A stretch of 48,548 nucleotides of DNA. It comes from Chara braunii. Its lineage: Eukaryota; Streptophyta; Charophyceae; Charales; Characeae. Positions 10,099 to 19,666 of the stretch are shown piece after piece. The position numbers and the translations under genes were made by a program. The first letter of the stretch is position 1. Every line of letters begins with the position of its first letter. The notes beneath the pieces were generated by a model that was not told the origin of the DNA, did not search any database, and saw only the letters and a list, made by a program, of their open reading frames with translations. The stretch lies in contig BFEA01000336.1 of assembly GCA_003427395.1 (NCBI GenBank), positions 1,280,858-1,329,405 of the forward strand. The letters run 5' to 3'.

Positions 10099-12546
10099 GT
10101 GCGAAAGTATAAACCCGTAGGCAAGAAGGCGAAGCCGGTCTCGATCCTAGTAGAAACGTCAAAGGAAGAGGTCATGGAGAAGGAGGAGGAAATTTTGCGG
10201 GTAATAAGGGAGAGGCGAGCAACGGAAGGGTATCGCATACCAGATGAGGTAGCAGACACCATGAAAATAGGAGTGGAAGGGTTTCTAACAGCGGAAGAAA
10301 CTCAGTTGATAAGAAAAACATGTCAGGAGTTTCATTTAGCTTTCGCCTTCAACGATCATCAGAAAGGACGATTGGACGCAAAGCTAGTTCCCCCTGTCAG
10401 GATCCACACCGTATAGCACGAGTGCTGGAATGATAAAGGGCCCGCCTACGAGTTTGGGATAGCAGCGGAGGTCACCGACCTGCTTAGAGCCAAAATAGAT
10501 TCTTTCGTGGCTGAACCCACCGCATCTCCCTACGCGAACAAGTGGTTCGTGTTCAGGAAGCCCAATAAGACACTCAGGTGGATCCAGGACCTGCAGAAGC
10601 TCAATGCGGTAACAATTAGGGACACAGGCTCGCTTCCACAGGCCGACTTATTGGCAGAATCTCATGCAGGGCGGAGCATTTACTCCCTGGTAGACTTGTA
10701 CTCAGGATATGATCAGCTGCCGCTCGACACGAGGGATAGACCGTATACCGCAATGCACACCCCGGTAGGACAGCTGCTGATGCAAGTGACCACTATGGGC
10801 TTCACAAATGCGGTAGCAGAAGCTCAGAGGAGGATGCTCGCCGTCGCAGGGGATATGTTTCCGGAAAAGTGTGAACCTTACATAAATGATAATCCCGTGA
10901 AGGGCGCAAGATACGAAGATGAGACGAAAGTACAACCGGGAGTGCGGAAGTTCATCTGGGACCACTTGCAGGATATTAAGGACTTACTCCAGCGATTCCT
11001 AGTCTACAACATTACTGCAAGTGGACCCAAGAGCATCCTGGTCGTTCCGGAAGTAACCATACTGGGATTCCGCTGTGGAGCCTATGGGAGGAGACCCGAT
11101 CTAACAAAGACTGATAAGATCTCTCAGTGGCCGACACCCCTGCGTACCACGACGGAAGTACGAGCCTTCCTAGGGGTGGTTGGGTTCTGGAGGATCTCCA
11201 TCAAAGGTTTCGCAAAGATAGCGGAACCCATCAGTGCGATGATTAGGGAAGGTGGCACTATGGATTAGACAGAAGATAGGGAAGAGGCGGCCCAGACCCT
11301 GAAAGACATCCTGTCGTCCGATTAGGTCACGTTAGCAGCACCCTGTTTCAATGACAAGGTAGGACGGCCCTTCATCTTAGAAACAGATGGGGGACCATTG
11401 GCAGTGGGAGGAGTATTGATACAAAGAAGCGAGGAGGGCAAAGAAAGACCAATCAGATTTGAAAGTAGGACCCTGAATTCAGCAGAACGACGGTATTCGC
11501 AGTTCAAGAAGGAGGTCTTAGCAATTCTGCATTGTCTNAAGACCTTCCAGGCATACCTGTTCGGGAGGCGATTTATCATAAGGATCNATCCCACCAACGT
11601 TGTCGGAGCCCTAAAGAACTACAAGCCCATAGACCCGACTGTCGGCAGATGGATAGGCTTCATATGGCAATTCGACTATAAGGTCGAGCGAATTGCAGGG
11701 CTTCGAAATAGGGCAGATGGGTTGAGCAGGGTTTGTATCACGCCAGAGAAAGTAGAGGACGCAGAACCAACTGACGCCTTCCTAGAGTACGAAGGAGGGA
11801 CCCTTGTCGTGGATAATGAGATGGCAAATCTGACAATTACAACAGAACAGTTGCTGATTCAGACCTTGGAAAAGGGCGCACGTGCAGTGGTTGCAGAACT
11901 CAGGGAAGGACCAGTCACCATGGTTAGGCGCAAAGAGGAAAATGACTCGTGGGGAGCAGAAGTTGGGGCCAGAGAGGAATTGATGGCAATGACCGTGGAA
12001 GGGGGATGGGACGCCGTAATGACATTGGCCGAAACCTGGGCGCAGAAGGAGTGTCAGTACCTAGTCAACCTCACTCGAGAGGAGCAGGGTGCGGATCAGA
12101 ACGAACAGGAATTCTTCCTCATACAAATGTATGAGGGCGTTTTCAAAGAAATCGGTTTGCTGCTTGTCGGGAACAAACAACCGACGGAAGTCAGTCCCAA
12201 GGCAAGGGAGGAAGTAGAAAAGTACGTCCTAAGGAATGACCACCTGTTCAAAAGAGAGGAAGGGATGATGCCTAGACGCGTCGTCTGCGGGAGGTCTAGG
12301 CAGTTGGACATAATTCAGGCAATGCATGATGGGCTAGTTGGGGGTCACCAGTCGTGAAAGGGGACACTTGCAAAGATTGTGCCCCTGTATTTCTGGTCAG
12401 GAATGGCAGGCATGGTCGCAACGTACTGTCAAACGTGTCTGATATGTCAAGAGAGGAGCTCCGTACGGGTTTACGAGCCTCTTAGACCCACCCGGGTACT
12501 GAAACCCGGACACCTTGTTCACCTCGACCTTGCCGTTATACCCGTA
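10099..12546 (+). pseudogene. pol: E1 reverse transcriptase, RNase H and integrase zinc domain
   Basis: One frame carries everything and is broken by TAG 10,414, TAG 11,266, TAG 11,323 and TGA 12,355. RT blocks: ANKWFVFRKPNKTLRWIQDL, then SLVDLYSGYDQ with the first catalytic Asp, then YIND at 10,879-10,890, where the group normally has Y-x-D-D. Here the first Asp of the pair is Asn, consistent with one G-to-A change. RNase H starts at FILETDGGPLAVGG. A chromovirus-style tether region follows. The integrase H2-C2 zinc finger spans GGH, then CQTCLICQ near 12,422-12,452. The first part of the catalytic core (LVHLDLAVIP) is present before the LINE junction. Two single N bases (11,538 and 11,587) lie in the frame. 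Confidence 0.85.
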
Positions 12547-13242
12547 TGGTGCAAATTCTGCACCTCGGTCTTCCCACCCAGGAAACTCCCGGAAACAATA
12601 GAACACATATTCCTACAATGCCCGGGAGTTGTCTGGCTGTGGAGATGGTGGGATCGAATTGAGAGTCAACTCGGCACCAGTTGCCCATGGCCATGGGACT
12701 GGAAGGCTATCCTCTGCGAAGCCTGGCACCCACCTCAGCTTGACTCTTTTTTGCATAACCTGTTCACAACAGGACGCAGGCCAGTGATGTGGGCCCTATG
12801 GTGGAGACGGTGCACCCACAAAATGGAAAAAGTAAGGATGGATGGACCAGACTTCACAGACACCATCAAACAACAGGTTAAAACGGTTATCACCTCCCAG
12901 TGGGAACAAGTAAAAATCCGGATATCAGATCTTCAAGATTCAAAGAAAATTCAACGAACAATACAACAATTCAGTGGCGGCTCGCTCGGGGGTATAAACG
13001 GGGGGGTACTGGGGAAGGTGAAGGAGAGCGAAGGGCACGGAGGTGACCAGAAGATAGCAGCCCACAAACTGTTCCAACTCTGCTTCCATGAATGGACAAC
13101 AGTCGACCCAACCGCTCCGGCCACTCTCAGACTTTCCAGATCTGTTCCCGCTTTCTTCGTTGAGACTAGTAGAACAGATCTATCATCTGTAAATGTTGTC
13201 TTGGACTTGAAGAAGGGGGTAGAATTAGCAATCCACAGCTAA
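12547..13242 (+). pseudogene. LINE ORF2 C-terminal fragment with zf-RVT zinc finger
   Basis: The sequence changes abruptly from integrase to a LINE-type tail. CKFC at 12,550-12,561 and EHIFLQC ending at 12,621 give the C-X2-C...H-X4-C pattern of the zinc-binding domain found after plant LINE reverse transcriptases. It is followed by the typical Trp-rich LWRWWDRIE and WALWWRR segments, then a helical tail to the stop at 13,242. The RT and endonuclease domains are absent, as expected for a 5'-truncated insertion. By chance the frame is open with E1 integrase: reading from 12,379 gives 287 codons without a stop. Position of the junction is uncertain by about 15 bp. Confidence 0.72.
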
Positions 13243-13512
13243 CATCTGGTGCCAGACCCTGGGTGAAGAGATTTTGTCCCTCCCCCCCGATCCACAATAA
13301 CCCGCACAGTCAATCCCCTGGTTTCCGGGGCAATCAATGCTGGCGGGTTCATGGTAATCTCATATTTCAGGTTCTGTTTCTTGAGCAATTTGTAAATGGG
13401 ACGCTGGACCCGCTTTCCAGCAGGTAATGCTCCCCACTAATAGATGGAGCCTGTCCCCAGGTGCTAGCGGTGTCTGCTCTTATCAGCATCGCTAGCACTG
13501 GAGGGATCTGTG

Positions 13513-13547
<35 letters not shown>
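13243..13547 (+). other. LINE 3' untranslated region with terminal hairpin and 33-T tract
   Basis: Non-coding tail after the LINE stop. Near its end GTGCTAGCG (13,461-13,469) pairs perfectly with CGCTAGCAC (13,490-13,498), and the stem can extend by four more pairs with two G-T wobbles. Sixteen bases later begins an uninterrupted T33 tract at 13,515-13,547. A plus-strand LINE would normally end in A. Either this LINE family uses a 3' stem-loop with a T-rich tail, or the tract is the poly(A) tail of a minus-strand insertion lying to its right. Confidence 0.55.
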
Positions 13548-13550
<3 letters not shown>

Positions 13551-13662
13551 CTTTATCTTATCAAAGAGAAGTACCAACTTTAAGATGACATTATCATTCT
13601 CACTCACAAAAATGTTTCGAGTTCATAGTGAACTCGGCCAATTAAATCAGAATTTTAATAAT

Positions 13663-14694
13663 TTATTTCTCTGTAACTTCCAATCCCTTGCATCTACTTG
13701 GAGTGTGTCCGATACTACCACATCTCTTACATATAATATTCTTCCAATAAAATCTTCCTTTCTTTACTCGCTGGTCTCGTTGATTTCGAGACGCCGACTC
13801 GCAATGTTTTGTTCTTTGAGCAGTTGACATCGAAAAATCATCCAAATGATCCCCCTAATTGTCCCTATCTCGCTCACATGGGTCCTCCAAAGGACGTTCT
13901 ATCCTTGCCTTTTGATACTCGTGACAAGAATCGTCCTTTTCATTTTTCAGTATTCCTCTGATTTTTGAGAGATTCGTCACAGGATCTGAATCTCTCTTTC
14001 GTTTGTCAACTCGACACTCTCTCTCAATATTCTGTAAGCGAAGCTGTATTCGAAGAGTCTGGTCAAATATTCGACTAAATTCTCGGTCAATAAAATTTGA
14101 TCGAATTCATTCCCAATTGAATTTACTGCTTTCTCCTCGGGTAAGTACACACTGCTCCCCTTCAGAAAATTTCTCAAGAAAAGCAAGACACTTATGTCTA
14201 TCTATCAACCCCTGAGTTTGACGAGCCACCAATTCAAATTCAGCCATAAACTTTTCCTTTACTACATATGCATCTCGATCAACATTCCTCAAGTCCTCAA
14301 TTGTTGTTACTGTATCACCTAAGAAAAATTAGTCTAACATAGCATCGCGAAAATGAGACCACGCTAATGAAGTTCCAATTATTCGCAGGACTATATTCAT
14401 GAGATGTTTGTCAACATATCTAAGAATTCGCCTCAACATCCAAGGCTCATCCCAATCATTACTAGATGCCAACTGTTCAATTTTTTTGATTGCCACACTC
14501 GAGTTAACCCCTATCTTGTGCAAGCGGCAGAACCAACGACTTGCAGCGAAGCATGCGTGTACTAGTCCCAGCGGGTTGGCATGGTGACCGTGACCCAAGT
14601 GCTTCGTCCAGGGCCCTTCAAGAAGCTCCGCCCGTCTTCCCCCAGATGCTCCACGTGAACAATCACGACTCTCAAGGTTGAGCGCACTCGACAC
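13663..14694 (-). pseudogene. gag: M gag-like gene with CCHC zinc knuckle
   Basis: On the minus strand a helical capsid-like region reads WMLRRILRYVDKHLMNIVL and LAWSHFRDAMLD (14,330-14,450). After a stop it continues with KFMAEFELVARQTQGLIDRH and LEKFSEGEQ. After another stop comes a charged linker. A zinc knuckle CKRC...H...C with correct C-X2-C-X4-H-X4-C spacing lies at 13,690-13,731, and the frame ends at 13,663. At least three in-frame stops make it a pseudogene. The N-terminal end near 14,694 overlaps leader sequence shared with E2, so the true start is probably downstream of it. Gag would coat the element RNA. Confidence 0.62.
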
Positions 14695-15108
14695 CTCACG
14701 ATGAGAGGACTCTCAAGACAGAACTCACAACCTCACGGTAAGAAGTGATGAAGAGGGTAGATAAGGTTAAGAGCAACGTACCTCATTCAAGCTNCCCCCA
14801 ACCACAGAGATAATCTCACCAGATGACCAAATGGCGATTGCGATGACCAGTCACTGCATCGNCACAACCANCATTATCCACCGTTCNACCTCAGCATCAA
14901 TCGCACATTAGATAGTTCTCATCACGNTGTCCAGACCACATANACTTCACATAGCCTTCNTGGCGAACCCCTCACCTCCNGGGTCGCCTTCACACTCGTC
15001 TCCACCCTCCTCACTACACACCACTTACGGCCAAACTCGCCCAGCAGACCGCATGTATGTACCGCATAAGGCAGAAGACAAGCGCCAGATGAGCGCAATC
15101 GTACCACA

Positions 15109-15120
15109 GCTCCGATACCA
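15109..15120 (-). other. M primer-binding site (initiator-Met type)
   Basis: Minus-strand TGGTATCGGAGC, three bases (ATT) after the LTR ends in TTGCA. It resembles the TGGTATCAGAGC site used by many plant LTR elements primed by initiator methionine tRNA, with one difference. Confidence 0.75.
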
Positions 15121-15123
15121 AAT

Positions 15124-16029
15124 TGCAAGGAAGATGAGCATTAGCGAACTCCATCAATCAAACAGCATCATACATATGAGCCCAGATAGTCTTGACCTCG
15201 AACCAACAACAGAATTGCATCACGAAATTCACCAAATAAGAACACACCACTAGTTCGTAATTGACAATGCTGAAATAGTCTCTCATCATCATCAACGAAG
15301 AACAAGAGTTGATGTCCTATTGGCGCTCGGCTCCCAGACTACATGTGGCAGATCCTATCTAGCCTAATACTACAATGCGGATGTTGACAACAACAGCCTC
15401 CTGAAGTACGAGCATACAACGGACAATGCCGCAGGCTTCCAACAGCAGGTATGTCTCTCGCAACACTCACAACCCCGATCCACACCACACAGATGCCACT
15501 AGCACCCAAGGACCACCCTGCGCCACACCCAGCTCACAGCGGAGCAGCTCGGCTATGGCTGCCCGCTCCTTTCTGCTTGCCCGTGAGAGCGTGAGTGCCA
15601 GCCAGCCAGCAAATAGCGCAGCATGCAGCCAGCACCCGAATGCTGAATGAGGAGGCAGGCCCTTCCCTATATCGAAGTGGCCTGCCTGCGTCCAGTCCAG
15701 GAAGCTTCCAGTAGGCCCCGGTAGGCACAGGCCCAGACCTCACACGCAGGCCCAGGGCCTGATGGTTGCATGTGCCCAACTGCCCTTGGCCTGCTCACGG
15801 CCTTTCCCACGCGTCTGGCCCAGGTCACCATTCAGATAAATTTTGCAAAATATGGCCTGGGCCTGGGTGCTTTCAACCAACTGGCGCAGCGCAACTGTCT
15901 GAATTTCACCAGTTGCGGGGTACCCTGAAAATCGATGCCCTGAGGGCCTGTCGCGCCGGCCTTCACTTAGGGCGGCCGACATGCTGCAAAAAGGGCCTCG
16001 AAGGAGCTGAGCGGGCGTAGCCTCGCACA
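15124..16029 (-). repeat. M 5' LTR
   Basis: About 906 bp bounded on the minus strand by TGTGCGAGG and CCTTGCA. It shares blocks in the same order with the E2 3' LTR: CCCTAAGTGAAGGC near the start, a GATATAGG that aligns with TATATAGG of E2 (plus 15,666-15,673), and the motif CAGCCATAGCCG. The TATA element is therefore degraded here. No second copy of this LTR is seen at the other end of M. Confidence 0.65.
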
Positions 16030-16366
16030 TTTTATTTTCTCGTTGTTCTGTTGTGGAAAATCGCAATATCGCAACATCTGAAATTCCCATTTTTGTTTTT
16101 CTTCTGAAAATTCGAATTTTTGCTGTTGAAAACCCAGAATATTTTTCTTTTCGAAAATTTCGATTTCCTGTTGCATTTCCCGTTACTTAGAAATTCGGAA
16201 TATTTTCTTTTCTGAAATTCGTTTTTCTGAAAACGGTACGGGAAATCCCTCCTGAGGTATTATTCTTCAAACTGCGAATATTCTCATCGGAATAAATCCG
16301 AATACTTGTCATTTCTGTTCGGATTTTTTTCGCAGTTCTGGGATTCTGTCGTTCAGTTCTATAAAT
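16030..16366. other. AT-rich block between M and E2
   Basis: About 340 bp with far higher A+T than its flanks and many imperfect variants of GAAATTC / TTTTCTGAAA on both strands. No gene is supported. It ends in TATAAAT at 16,360-16,366, directly at the start of the E2 LTR homology, so it may supply the promoter part (U3) of the E2 5' LTR. Confidence 0.5.
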
Positions 16367-16511
16367 CATTGGCTCATGACTTCATTGTATTGCTCTTATT
16401 TGAATGGAATCTCGATGCATTTGTGCTCTCTGCTTGTACACGACTACTTGGACATAAGTGTGATTTTGCAACTTGGCTTTTTGTATATCGTTCCCACTCA
16501 TATTCCTTGCA
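16367..16511 (+). repeat. E2 5' LTR, 3'-terminal 145 bp
   Basis: It matches 24,183-24,327 over exactly 145 bp without gaps, with about 14 mismatches counted by eye (about 90 percent identity). It ends CCTTGCA. The LTR upstream of 16,367 does not match the 3' LTR. Confidence 0.85.
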
Positions 16512-16514
16512 ATT

Positions 16515-16526
16515 TGGTATTAGAGT
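16515..16526 (+). other. E2 primer-binding site (initiator-Met type)
   Basis: TGGTATTAGAGT begins three bases (ATT) after the LTR end. It fits the initiator methionine tRNA site with C-to-T changes at two positions, another sign of deamination. Confidence 0.75.
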
Positions 16527-17803
16527 TGGTTCGAGATCGCCACTTACATGGAGCTGGCGACATTGTTACTTGGAGCGCTGACGATGCTTCTGTACATTAA
16601 GGATACTTTGGAGCTGGCTTGATATAGCGGAACCCAGGTAGAGGGGTCGGCCACTGGAAGGCTATGGTGACAACATGGGAGTTGTGGCAACGGCGGATGT
16701 ATGGAGGATGATGAGAGCATGCTGATGTGGCATTTTGGTTGAGGTGGCATTGCATTGCGTTGTGGGTGGTACCAAAGCTATGACAGGTCATCGAAATGCA
16801 CATCGGCTCAATTGGTGAGACATGTGGTTGGGGGCAGCTATCTCCAAGTATGTTGTTCCCTTACCTTATCTACCCTCTCAATCTCTTCTTACCGTGAGGA
16901 AGTGAGTCCAACCTTGAGTGTACTCTCTTTTGTGTGAGGAGTAGTGAGCGCTCTACCTTGAGAGACAACATTCTTCCCGGTGGCGCATATGGCAGGAGAG
17001 GGCGGTGTCTCTGAAGGGCCCTGGTCAAAGCACGGGTCACGGTCACCATGCCAACCCATGGGCGCAGTTCGCTTATGCCATGCTGCTTTGTCCATTAAGG
17101 CTCTTCGCTGCGTTGGTAGAAGGTGTGTGCGGACTGACCAGTCCTAAGTTGACACAAACCAGATCGTCTATAAATATTTTTGGCGGGTGTCTGATCTGTC
17201 CACTGGCTGTGATCGTCGTCCTGATTGCGACATTAAATAATTCCTGAGGACCTCGGGGGCTGTCCTTAAGATGCCTCTTGATCAGCCAGATCAGTCAGAC
17301 GTAAGGCTCGTTGCACGCGAGGATAAGTAACAGGCAGTTCTGGTCATAAGCATACACCTCGGGCACAGGGGTGGGTCACTAATGCACACCCTAGACATTG
17401 CCGCTTGATGATGCCTACAGGCACGTTGGACAAAGGGGAGGAAGATCCCAATTGAGACTTAACTGTCAAACACAACTATACCCATTGTGCATACATCTGC
17501 TCACTTAGTCTATTTTTATTTTGATTAGTTGGTTGACAGTCTGCTAACACCTCACGGCCAACCTAGATTAGAACTGTAATGTTCCACCATAGTCAATTAT
17601 TTTCAAAGCTTTTGTAAGTGAACTAATCAAGGTAGATTTATATTATGCGTACAACCTGTGTAAATGTCGTTGATACCGATTGAATGGTAGTCTAGGCAAC
17701 TCGCCAGATATTATTTTAATTTTATTTATTCTTGGAACCGGAGAGACGCATGTTGTGATAGATTCTCGAGTGGATACTAGTGCAGACAACGTCTGCCTAG
17801 CCG
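16527..17803 (+). other. E2 leader, partly shared with M in inverted orientation
   Basis: No gene is supported. Positions about 16,830-17,110 match the reverse complement of about 14,520-14,800 in M. Shared strings include ACCTTATCTACCCTCT, TTCTTACCGTGAGG and GGTCACGGTCACCATGCC. The shared part is therefore a leader of one retrotransposon family, present in two head-to-head copies. Confidence 0.6.
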
Positions 17804-19598
17804 ATGAGTGGATCAGAGGATGGTGAAGTTCCAATTGATGATAGAACGCACACTAGGCGTGATACCTGTAATGTTTCGGGTTCTGCTACCGGGAGAGAAA
17901 AAAGGCTAAGGGCCGAAGCAAGGGCCCGTAACCTTGAGATTGTCAGGGAAGCAACAATAGTTGTAGAGAGGACGTTAGCGGCAGCACAAGCTAGCGCAAT
18001 TGGCTTTACGCTTGGAATGTTGGACACTAACGCACAGTCCATCTCCAGTACGACAGGGTCCGGAACTAGTCAGATGGCGGGCTCGCAAAACAGCTCGCCG
18101 CCTCCACTCACCAGGGAGCAATGGAGTTCCAACAAGTAGAGAGAATCCGCTTAAGGCTAGAGGAGGAACTTAAAAATGCTACTAAAAGAGAGAATGAGAT
18201 TAGAAATAGAAGTGTCAGACTTGAGGGTAGGGCGGCATAAAAAGTTGCTTTAGAGGGGTTAGATGACTTTACGCTTAACGAGACCACAAGGATTCTTAAG
18301 GCGAGCATCCTGTCGATGCACGCATACATGGACAGCAAACAAGACGCTATCCAAGACACCCTAGACCACATCCTGAATGCCATGCACAGGCCAGGAGTCA
18401 GGCCGAGAGTCAGGCCAGCAATTTTGCCATCGCTGCCATTCTCGGCGACAACAGGCCCATACCCGCCTCAATCTGGTACCACATCAAGCGGTACCTCAGT
18501 AGCAGCAACACAGACTGCTGCTTCTTCATCTTCTGGTCCAATAGTTGGAGCTACACCATAGCCGCCATTTGTCCCACCAGCGGGACAACAACAGTTTTGG
18601 TACCCCAAGACCCTACTGAAACCACCCCCAACCTTCTCATGAGATAAGAAGGATGAGGCTCTCGACACTTGGTTGAGAACAGTGTCAGTGTGGATAAGGG
18701 CGAAGAGGACGTTGGTAGAGGAGCAAGTGATAACTGATGCATCCTATTTAGAGGGATCGGCAACTCAGTGGTTAAACGGATTGGTTGCCTCAAAGGGATT
18801 CGGTAGGAACATGGGTGACTGGGTTAAGACCCATACCCTAGAGAGCTTTATGGATTGGTTGGAAACGCGATGGCACAACCCACAACAGACACACATTGGC
18901 ACTGATGGGTTGCCGAAACTTGATGCTAAAAAGTACAAGTCTGTGTGTGAGCTCACCTCTGCTGTAGAGCGTTTGATTGTTGTTCCCGGAAGTACAATAC
19001 AATCCACATGTATTGTTGACCATGTTCTTGAGGTATCTTCCTACAGACATCAGAACTTATTAGCCAGCGAAGCTGGGCTAGAGTATCACACTTTTGATAC
19101 CGTTAACAAGAAGGCTTTAGATTTACACACTAGGAGGTGCTCGACAACTCCCTACGAACGAAAGAAAGAAGAAGAGTCCATAAGAATGGAAGAAGAAGGA
19201 GAGTCGATTAATGATGGTTGCGGCCAATGGGACTCAAACCGAGATCGAGGATTTTTCAGAGGATTTTTCAAACTTAGTGGACGGTACAGAGATCGACGGC
19301 GAGGATGATGCTGAGGGTAGCAACCTCGCTGCTGTAGTAAAGGGTAAGGCAGGTGGCCGTGACAAGAGCGGTCAACATAGGAGTCAGGGGTAAACCCCGA
19401 ACCCGCACAAGATGCAGTTTGGATCAAGATGTGTGGCGGAACCGTTATACGCGGGGCGCTTGCATTAATTGCGGCGAGTATGGCCATCAACAGTTCAAAT
19501 GCAAGAATGCAAAGTTCTCGAAGAAGATACCGCCTAAAGGTGGGATTCCTTCTTCCCAGAGTGGGGCCTCTATGAGTTCCAGCTCGGGAAACACATAG
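17804..19598 (+). pseudogene. gag: E2 gag with zinc knuckle
   Basis: Starts at ATG 17,804 (MSGSEDGEV), with a helical arginine/alanine-rich segment, and shifts frame near 18,130. A Pro/Ser/Thr-rich linker follows (18,390-18,600). The capsid domain comes next: ASYLEGSATQWLNGLV, then the LESFMDWLETRWHNP region, which corresponds to the retrotransposon gag fold. A second frame change near 19,300 leads to the zinc knuckle CINC...H...C at 19,461-19,502, followed by a basic and Ser-rich tail. Stops at 18,559 and about 18,641 and the frameshifts make it non-functional. Confidence 0.78.
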
Positions 19599-19666
19599 GA
19601 CCAGTAGAAGTTGTAGCTGCTTCTACTCGTGTTGAAGCGGGTGATGTAACCTCCCCGTTTCAAGAG

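Larger units (their letters stand above)
6882..12546 (+). mobile_element. E1: internal region of a Ty3/gypsy-like LTR retrotransposon, truncated by a LINE
   Basis: Gag, protease, RT, RNase H and the integrase zinc-binding region follow in the gypsy order on the plus strand. Neither LTR is visible: the left one was not found and the right end, including most of integrase, is missing after the LINE junction near 12,546. Its RT sequence differs clearly from that of E2, E3 and E4 (for example DNPVKG after the catalytic motif), so it is a separate lineage. Lesions seen: frame changes near 8,515, 9,720 and 10,095, and stops at 8,963, 9,449, 10,414, 11,266, 11,323 and 12,355. ORFs A-D may be part of the same element. 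Confidence 0.8.
13548..16029 (-). mobile_element. M: minus-strand LTR retrotransposon fragment (LTR, primer site, gag)
   Basis: Read on the minus strand the order is LTR (16,029 down to 15,124), primer-binding site (15,120-15,109), a leader of about 400 bp, a broken gag with zinc knuckle, then the T33 tract at 13,547. No protease or pol is present. Leader and LTR sequence are related to those of E2, which lies head to head with it. Eight single N bases at 14,794-14,980 mark uncertain consensus in the leader. Confidence 0.65.

Noticed and set aside
3856-12357. Recoding of TAG as a sense codon, since many frames are broken only by TAG
   Set aside because: The residues expected at the TAG sites differ (Leu, Trp, Gln), and TAA, TGA and frameshifts also occur. 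Decay explains all of them.
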